From the NCBI RefSeq assembly GCF_021130785.1, contig NC_060213.1, positions 129,966,001 through 130,030,000 on the forward strand: DNA of 64,000 nt, given 5' to 3'. A model generated the notes under the pieces. The model had not been told where the DNA came from. It saw only the letters and a program-made list of their open reading frames with translations, and did not search any database. Source of the stretch: Homalodisca vitripennis. Taxonomy: Eukaryota; Arthropoda; Insecta; Hemiptera; Cicadellidae. The position numbers were made by a program, and so were the translations under genes. Position 1 is the first letter of the stretch; every line of letters begins with the position of its first letter. Shown here piece after piece: positions 57,379-64,000 of this stretch.

Positions 57379-57869
57379 CCCTTTGCGTGCCACGGCGACG
57401 ATACATCGTCGCCAAAAAACCCTTGCGAAAAGTGCCACGGCGACGATGGATCGTCGCCGACTTACTTTGCGAAAAGTGCCAGGCGACGATCCGTCGTCGC
57501 CGTCTGTTATCGTAATTTTTAACGCTTTATTTTTCATAATTTCTTTTCACAACCAATATTGTTTTATTTGTTAACTATCCTGCAATAGATAAATAATAGT
57601 TCACATAGTACTTTATATTAGTGAAGATAAAAAAAACACAGAATAATAGAAGCAACAACAGCTGGCGGTGATCAACCGGGCGCGTAACATCGTTGACGCG
57701 TAAACAACTCGCTACGTATAGTATGCGTAATATCTAAAATAATACGTTCGGTCAAATGGTTGTGTTTACATCGTTTTGAGGTTAGGATCTTTAAAATGAT
57801 TTTGTTAAATTGATATCTCCCGTGCGTGCGTGCTTGCGTGCGCGTGCGTGCTTGCGTGCGCGCGCGCGC

Positions 57870-57903
<34 letters not shown>

Positions 57904-58476
57904 ATATGTTTTGGGAAAATATGAAGACCATATTTTAGATATACTTTAGAACCAAAGGATAAATGTAAGTAATGCATTAATTATTTTTGTTTTAGTGTTG
58001 TGTTACCGGTACTGAAAAATGATTTTTTCATTATGTACATAATTTCAAGCATTGTTATGTAACTATAGTAATTATATAAAAAAGTTAACCATTATTTTTT
58101 TTCACATTAACAATGTTATAAAGAATATTAAAAAAATTCTTCCCATAGTAAAATTGTTTCTTATTAATTTGTCAAAAAAAATAAAAACTAAAAAATAAAA
58201 ATTGCTTTATACATTTTTTGGTTTTGACATGCCAAAACTAATATTATTTTATGTTGTTTCATTTGTTTTGTAACATTTTATTGTAATACAATTTTTTACA
58301 AACATTTTGATACCTGTTTCATAAAAATAGTATGAAAAATAAAAAAAATATATTGTTTTTCCGGAAGCCCGGTAATACTTCTTATTATTCCCTGGCATTT
58401 TTCGCATATGACTTGCAATATAGTTGCTAGTGCATTTCTTTTGTACTAAATTTTTTGCCTTGTGGCATTCAAAGGG
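57379..58476. mobile_element. TTAA element (piggyBac-like) with three CGGCGACGAT palindromes
   Basis: TTAA at 57375-57378 and 58477-58480; ends CCCTTTGCGTGCCAC and TGGCATTCAAAGGG form an imperfect inverted repeat. Near the left end lie GGCGACGATACATCGTCGCC (57394), GGCGACGATGGATCGTCGCC (57439) and GGCGACGATCCGTCGTCGCC (57482), spaced 45 and 43 bp and separated by TTGCGAAAAGTGCCA-type linkers. No transposase. Lies just after the last exon of the KH-like gene. Confidence 0.8.
57818..57901. repeat. (CGTG/CTTG)n and (TG)n microsatellite
   Basis: Alternating CGTGCGTGCTTG-type units run into about 18 TG units. Purine-pyrimidine alternation makes it a candidate for Z-DNA; it sits inside the TTAA element. 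Confidence 0.9.
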
Positions 58477-58480
58477 TTAA

Positions 58481-58991
58481 AGATGTTTAGTTGACTCTTC
58501 ACATTATTTTATCAATCAATCAGTCTTTAATTACATATACTTAGTGTACAATTGTGCGTTAAATATTAATCCAAAAATATTGTATTCATAGTCAAAGAGA
58601 TCAAAAATAACATTGTTATTGAGATATAGGTTATGATAGCTAACACTAGTTGTTGTTTCTTAGTTCATCAATGGCTCTACAATTTATACATTCTTGAATG
58701 ATGTAGATGGATTGGTCTATGAGCCAGTCCGTCAGTACAGTTTTCATCTACAGGTTCTCACGCAGATTGTTATAGAAGGTGGTACCTTTGTAGGAGGGCT
58801 TCTTCTTTTAAAGACTAAGGCATCTTGTCTATTCTTAACTTGCCAAAGATTAAATTTTGTAAGTTTCCTATTTTGCATATAAATATATTAAATTTAAATT
58901 AATTTCAGATGAATGAAATCCAAGTAAATTTTAAGTTTAAAAGGGACACAATTGCAAATCATTCTTATAAATAGACATATTTTCTTCAAGA
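58481..58991. other. Unassigned; possible LINE 3' end
   Basis: 58510-58560, read on the minus strand, ends GTAATTAAAGACTGATTGAT followed by TGATAAA, like a tandem-tailed LINE end. A plus-strand frame (58694-58882) with NDVDGLVYEPVRQYSFHLQV has no recognised relatives and only a weak acceptor. Confidence 0.3.
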
Positions 58992-59098
58992 TTGTCCAAT
59001 AATTTTAAATTTATTTCACAAGGCCTTTCAACATCAAAGATGCCACCATCATCATATATTGAAATGCCTTGCAAAATAAATTTAAAATTATTGGACAA
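58992..59098. repeat. Inverted repeat (about 40-bp arms) with AATAAA
   Basis: TTGTCCAATAATTTTAAATT (58992 on) is the complement of the sequence ending at 59098; arms of about 40 bp with few mismatches and a 26-bp loop. On the minus strand, AATAAA in the arm at about 59019-59024 is the first good poly(A) signal after the ABCG stop codon. Confidence 0.75.
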
Positions 59099-59269
59099 AC
59101 ACCAATAGTTTGTTTTCGAATAATAAGAGCTCATCCTTCAATGAAAGGTCTGTATATTTTCAAAAAATAATATTTTAAATTAACTGCTCCAACCAATCTA
59201 ATCAAAATAGTCCAGCAAGCTTCATAAAATGAAAAGGCAGGGATGTTGCATTAAAACTCTGAGGATGTA

Positions 59270-59448
59270 TCATAAGCTGTGTTTAATTCGTCGTAAGAGC
59301 CCGAAGTAGGCCAGAATGTGGAATGCGCTGAAGAGGATGCATAGGGCATAGATGTCTCGCCACAAATTGTCCGCAGAGAAGCTGTAGCGGTCCAAGACTT
59401 CCTGGCCAGAGTGGAGACAAGGCAGCTGAGGTCTGTCCTCGTCACAGG
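59270..59448 (-). CDS. ABC transporter G family, last exon
   Basis: Minus-strand exon after acceptor GGTATTTTGTAG, phase 1 entry, stop at 59270-59272. It encodes CDEDRPQLPCLHSGQEVLDR, YSFSADNLWRDIYALCILFS, AFHILAYFGLLRRIKHSL. The pattern CL.SGxEVLxxYSFS..NLWxDI....F..FH.LAYF.LLRR is the end of ABCG (ABCG1/4- and White-like) half-transporters: the short loop after the last extracellular segment, the final membrane helix and the RR.K tail. These proteins export lipids or pigments as dimers. The other exons must lie at higher coordinates, beyond the gypsy element or outside the window. Confidence 0.85.
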
Positions 59449-60049
59449 CTACAAAATACCAGTGATGAGAAAAAAAAACTCCACAGGTTCAACTTTATCA
59501 GTATTTAATGTAGTATATCTTTTTCATCTATGAACTTAATAAGAGAAAACACCAAGAATTTTGAATGTTAAAATACTGATAAAAATGTAACATGATTATG
59601 TGAAAAATGTGTTTAACATCAGCAAAGTTTAAAAAACCACTATTCCAAGTTTAAACTACATGATTATGAGATCAGACAAATATAAAACATTAAATTTCTT
59701 AAACCATTTCAGTTGTAATATCCTACTATTACTATTATACACTTTAAATAAATGGTTAAACTTAATTTGTATTCTGATTATAGTTAGAAATAACAAATAA
59801 CTCAGTATGATATAAATGTGAACTTTACTGATGATAAATTAATTGGCATACAAGTTTGAATTTTGAAACAAGATGGAGGATACAATAATGGTAAATTTTT
59901 AAATACAATTCTTAATTTTTAGGGCAGGGTGGTCGTGCTGGCTTAATGAAATAGAAATATTGGGTATTTTTTTTTATAAAAGATATTGTAATTTTGAAAA
60001 ATAATTTTGTTAAAATTTAATTCTGTTAATTTTGAATTATTAACCAAAT
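59449..60049. other. Intron of the ABCG gene, no other feature
   Basis: AT-rich; no further ABCG exon recognised. Confidence 0.45.
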
Positions 60050-60532
60050 TGAATGTTCCTGGGTTTTATGTTCTTCCAATGAATCACTGTTAAACTTAAA
60101 AGAATTTTCTCACCCAATGTCTGTCTTCTGCTTCTTTGTACTTCAGTGATAATAAGAATTTAATAAAGTAACCTTTCAAATACTGCTGAATAAATGTAAC
60201 CAGTTTCTTTATAATAATAATCTTGCTTCACTTCTTCCAGATCCCTCTCTCCTCTTCATCTTTTTTTAATCTCTTCACTCTTCAACAATCATCCCTGCAC
60301 ACTGTATCACTGACTTTAGTTCACTTTTATAACTTTTGAATTTTATATGTAATAAGGTGAATTTTGATTAATTTTGATATATTTAATTGTGTATTTATTA
60401 TTGTTTGTATTTAAATTTGAGACAATTTATAAATAATTATTCCTTAATTATTATTACTAATAAATTTCTAAATTAAATTAGGCCTAAGTATTGAAATGAA
60501 TGTGAGATGGGTGTATGAAATGAGTCATTACA
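60050..60532 (-). repeat. 3' LTR of the gypsy element (right border clear, left border approximate)
   Basis: On the minus strand a purine-rich tract (TCTGAGGGGA, complement of 60535-60548) is followed by TGTAATGACTC at 60532, a typical polypurine tract and LTR start. The LTR end lies near 60050-60120 but I cannot fix it without the 5' LTR, which is outside the window. Confidence 0.5.
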
Positions 60533-61030
60533 ATATCCCCTCAGAAATCATGTGAAATAAATGAACATGGTTTCGATACAATGACGAATGAATAGCAAAT
60601 GATACATATAGATGTGTGATACTTAAAGAGAAGGATGAACCACATTAAATGAGTGAATTAATTGATGATCATACATACTATTTAATAAATTTAATTAACA
60701 AACAAACAATAGGGAAAAGGAGAACAAAATTAACATTAGGGTTAGGTAGTATTTAAGCTAAGCCAACGAACAAAGTTACAAGTTTCTTAGTATACAATAA
60801 ACAAACAATAGAGAAACATTAGATCAATGGCAAATATTAACTCAATGTCAAAGGACATAGTTTTTTTTGGAAATACACATTTAATGAATTGTGTACCGAA
60901 TAGCGGTATACTTTCCACTAACAAATTATTATCCCCTCCTGATAGGAAAATGTTTATATAGTATTGATTAAAAGTGTCTATGTCACTGGGTGTATAGTTG
61001 CACTGTTTATTTGGGGAAATAGTATTAATT
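60533..61030 (-). other. Region between gypsy pol and LTR
   Basis: Contains a minus-strand frame (60787-61053) overlapping the end of pol: CEINTISPNKQCNYTPSDID then a mainly hydrophobic C-terminus. It could be a remnant of a third ORF, but I see no envelope motif and do not assign one. Confidence 0.35.
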
Positions 61031-61960
61031 TCACACAGGTCCCAACGCGTCAACTTCAGTATATTCTGTAGCGTTGTTGACCGAGTTTTTATATGGCTTC
61101 AAAGAGGATATATGATAAGGTCCATATACATGCTCTTGGGATAAATCAGAAATTTGGTAGGTCGATTTCCCGAGGATTTCTTGAATTATGAATGGTCCTT
61201 CGTACACTTCAAATAATTTTGATGTTTCACCAGCTATAGCTTTAGAAAGGTGATGGGACTTTACCAATACTTGGTCATTAATTTGGAGAGAAACTGGTTT
61301 TCTCTTTTCATTTATCTTATCAGATCTCTTCTTTCTACTTTCTTCAAGTTTACGCCTTGCAATCAGTAGTTTGTGTTCGATTGTTACTTCTTCAGCTAGA
61401 GGGTTTGATACATATTTTTCCCAAAATCTGATATTTCTTGTTCCAAACTGTAGTTCGTTTGGTGTGAATCCAGTTGATTCATGGTAAATTTCATTAAGAC
61501 ATTCATTTATAACAGGTACATATTTCACCCATCTCTTATGATTCTGTGAACAATACGTTCTGAGACAACGCTTTATTTCTCTAATTGGCCGTTCTGCCAA
61601 ATTAAAACTGGGGTGATACACTGGACTGTATATTAATTGTATGCTGTGGGATTCAAATTTCCTGATCCATTCGTTACTTTTAAATTTGGTTCCGTTATCT
61701 GATTGAATTCGTTTAGGAAAACCGTAATTAGGAAAGTGATGGTGAAATAATTTATGTAATATACTTCTGGTTGTTGCTCTTTGCAGTGGATAAAGTTTAA
61801 CGAATTTGGTAAATATGTCAATAATAATTAACATGTATTTTGTATTTCCTACACTAGTCGGTAAGGGACCTATGATGTCAACTGCTAACTGGTCATTCTT
61901 CTCTCTGCATTTAACTCCTTTGGCTTGACTGTTGAGTGGGATGGTTGTTGATTTTGCAGC
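61031..61960 (-). pseudogene. Ty3/gypsy pol: integrase core and C-terminus
   Basis: Catalytic acidic residues are visible in AVDIIGPLP (Asp), RIQSDNGTKF (Asp) and NLAERPIREIKR (Glu, 34 residues after the second Asp by my count). The C-terminal part has VLVKSHHLS and a chromodomain-like or GPY-type segment (KLFEVYEGPFIIQEIL), ending in a stop at 61031. It is one frame off the preceding RNase H frame, with the shift at about 61.93-61.95 kb. Confidence 0.88.
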
Positions 61961-63290
61961 GCTGACATTTATCACATAATGATAACAGTTGCCTGATTGT
62001 TCGATGCATATTCTTGAAAATAAAATTTTCACGCAGTAACAGGAAACATTTTTTTTTTGCACCGCAGTGTAGATAATAGAGATGGCATTCTAGTATTAGT
62101 GGTTTAATTACTGATTCTGGGATGACTATAAGCCATTTGCCCTTAAATTTTTGTAGTAAAGTGTTGTCATATAAACGATAATTAGTATATAATTGTTGAA
62201 ATTCATTTGTTTCCATAGGTGACTGTAAGATTTCTATAAGTGGTTGTAGTTTAGGGTCTTGATGTTGAAGCTGAGGTAAGTTTCGGAGTTGATCTTGTAG
62301 ATGTTGGTCGGGAATTCTCTCGATGTAATGAATAGATAACTCAGTGAGGTTGTTTGCATCGCTTGACATGTATTGTGGGGATATACGACTGAGAGTGTCA
62401 GCAGTAATGTTGTCCGTCCCTTTGCAATGGATTATTTTAAAGTCGTACTCTTGTATAGCCAATATCCATCTTGCTAATCTATTGTTTAGCAAACGGCAGG
62501 TTTTCAAAAAAGTTAAGGCGTGGTTATCTGTAATTACTGTTAACTTAACGCCCATAACAATGTATCGACACTTCTGTAGGCAGTGGATTATAGCCAATAA
62601 TTCCTTTTCGGTTGTGGTGAAACGCTGTTCTGCTGGTTGTAATGTGCGTGATATGAACATAATTGCGGCTTTTTCGTTATTTTCTTTTATTTGATATAGA
62701 TGTCCGCCAATTGCAAATTCAGACGCATCGGTCTGTAAGTAGAATTCTTTGGATGGATCGGGGTGTGTTAGAGTGTTAATTTTTATGAACAGCTGTTTAA
62801 TTTTGTTGAATGTTGTATCATCATCTCTAGTCCAATTAAATTTAACCTTCTTTGACGTTAGTCGTAATAGTGGCTGGACTGTTTCAGAGAATTTATTAAT
62901 AAATTTATTGTAATAATTGATACATCCGAGGAATGCTTTTAATTGTGTACGACTTCTGGGAGTTGGGAAGTTTAGAATTGGATCAATCTTACTGTTATCC
63001 ATACGAAGACCTTCATTTGTTAGAGTAAAACCTAGGAATGGTACAGAATCTTTACAGAATTGAGATTTTTCAAAGTTTATTGTCATATTGGCTTCAGCTA
63101 GCTTTTTGAATATGTATTCTAGGTGTTGTAGATGTGTATTGAAATCGGGGGAAATGATACATATGTCATCAACATAAATTGCTGTGAAAGCTTCTATCTC
63201 ATCATCAAACACGTTATCAAGAGCTCTTACTAGTGCAGCTTGGGAGGTAGAAATTCCAAATGGTGTGACTTTGTACTGGTAGGTCTTGCC
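61911..63290 (-). pseudogene. Ty3/gypsy pol: RT palm, RNase H and integrase zinc domain
   Basis: In one long frame: the RT catalytic motif YVDDICIISP, connection domain (LGFTLTNEGLRMDNSKIDPI), RNase H with YLQTDASEFAIG, TEKELLAIIHCLQ, VITDNHALTF and GTDNITADTLSR, and an HHCC zinc finger (HLYYLHCG .. CDKCQRC). The open frame extends 433 codons to 61911, so this copy is fairly young. Confidence 0.92.
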
Positions 63291-64000
63291 TCTAAATGGA
63301 ATGCGGTGTATTGACGCGAAGTTTTAGTAAGTGGGATTTGCCAATATGAAGCCGTTAAGTCTACACTGCTTATGAATTTTGCGTTTCTACATTTACTCAG
63401 AATTTCGCTAACACTGCGGTTACATTCGAAATCTGGTTTAATTATTGCGTTTATTTTGCGGGCATCTAAACACAATCGAATTTCTCCAGACTTTTTAATT
63501 ACTGGGATGATAGCATTTACGTAGGTACTTTTGCTTCTCTCGATTATGTTAAGGTTCTCCATGCGTTGAATCTCAGCTTGTACAGCGTCTTGGCACGCTT
63601 GAGGTACTGGATAGGTTAATGATTTAAAATTTTTAGGATTTTCTATATTTAATTCGTGTTCATATTTAGTGCAACATCCGGGTTTTTCTGAGAAAACGTC
63701 CCTATATCGGTATAGTAGATTGATCAAACATTGTTTTTGTTCTTCATTTATGTAGTTATTAGGGATTAGAGTTTTCATTATATCTTCCACCGACATATTA
63801 TCTTTGGATGATATATTGTGTTGTGTATCAATGTAATCATTATTCTCATTATTAATCTTGTTATCTTCCCATTGTTTTATAGTGCCATACTCATTAAATG
63901 TTGACATTGAGTCATTAAAATCTTCCATAAGCATAACGCCTTGTTGAGTGGTGATTTCACATAAGTGCCCTTCATTTATTGCCATTACAAACTTCATTAT
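63230..64000 (-). pseudogene. Ty3/gypsy pol: RT N-terminal half, truncated by the window
   Basis: YRDVFSEKPGCCTKYEHELN, then NIIERSKSTYVNAIIPVIKK, SGEIRLCLDARKINAI and FISSVDLTASYWQIPL (first RT Asp). The frame runs off at about 63.30 kb after SRQYTAF, where a one-base shift separates it from the palm. Protease, gag and the 5' LTR would be to the right of the window. Confidence 0.9.

Noticed and set aside
57288..57574. Arg-rich frames at 57.29-57.57 kb on both strands
   Set aside because: Produced by the CGGCGACGAT palindromes of the TTAA element.
57672..57977. Minus-strand frame with His/Thr/Ala/Arg repeats
   Set aside because: Translation of the TG/CGTG microsatellite.
1..64000. CRISPR arrays, bacterial operons, phage or toxin-antitoxin systems
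   Set aside because: No regularly spaced short repeats, no ribosome binding sites or operon-like gene packing; spliceosomal introns show the DNA is eukaryotic.

Overview
This is a stretch of an AT-rich arthropod, most likely insect, nuclear genome. The evidence is spliceosomal introns, several mariner/Tc1, Merlin, PIF/Harbinger and piggyBac-like DNA transposons, RTE-, CR1- and I-like LINEs, a Ty3/gypsy element, a tRNA-derived SINE, a 5S-like SINE, and the last exon of an ABCG transporter. I cannot tell the insect order from sequence alone. There is no operon-like gene packing, CRISPR array or rRNA gene.

Host genes are few and spread out. (1) A minus-strand gene at 8859-4303 has two recognisable exons: a signal peptide exon and a His-rich exon with one membrane segment. 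(2) A small minus-strand ORF with one membrane segment lies at 17815-18179 inside a 55-bp inverted repeat and appears frameshifted. (3) The main gene runs on the plus strand from about 15.3 kb (TATA box and untranslated first exon, inferred) or 19034 (first ATG) to 56531. Its exons encode two tandem KH-like domains of the type at the C-terminus of the splicing helicase Prp5/DDX46, then a Ser/Thr/Pro/Gln-rich tail. The two domains are built from exon pairs of identical length (105 and 68 bp). The penultimate coding exon is itself duplicated (41942 and 49862), and the second copy has expanded into a 26-codon minisatellite. By intron phase the two copies are interchangeable but not joinable. (4) The last exon of an ABCG half-transporter lies on the minus strand at 59448-59270; the rest of that gene would be to the right of the window.

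The rest is mobile DNA, mostly sitting in introns of gene 3. There are three Merlin copies with perfect 8-bp target duplications (10.9, 16.4, 19.5 kb). There are mariner/Tc1 elements at 13.1, 23.2, 24.8, 29.9, 33.4 and 39.1 kb. TTAA-flanked piggyBac-like elements lie at 12.7, 27.2, 34.9, 49.0, 51.6, 52.4 and 57.4 kb, most with short subterminal palindromes. LINE fragments lie at 3-4, 6.5-6.9, 28, 36-37, 42.5 and 49.1-49.8 kb. At 42.9-48.65 kb a 5S-like SINE is split by two adjacent PIF/Harbinger elements that share one TTA. A gypsy pol with its 3' LTR occupies 60-64 kb and runs off the right edge.

I see no new defence or enzymatic system. The most interesting signals are the exon duplications and phase logic of the KH-like gene, the SINE/LINE shared 3' hairpin, the stacked Harbinger insertions, and the repeated design of subterminal palindromes in unrelated TTAA elements.
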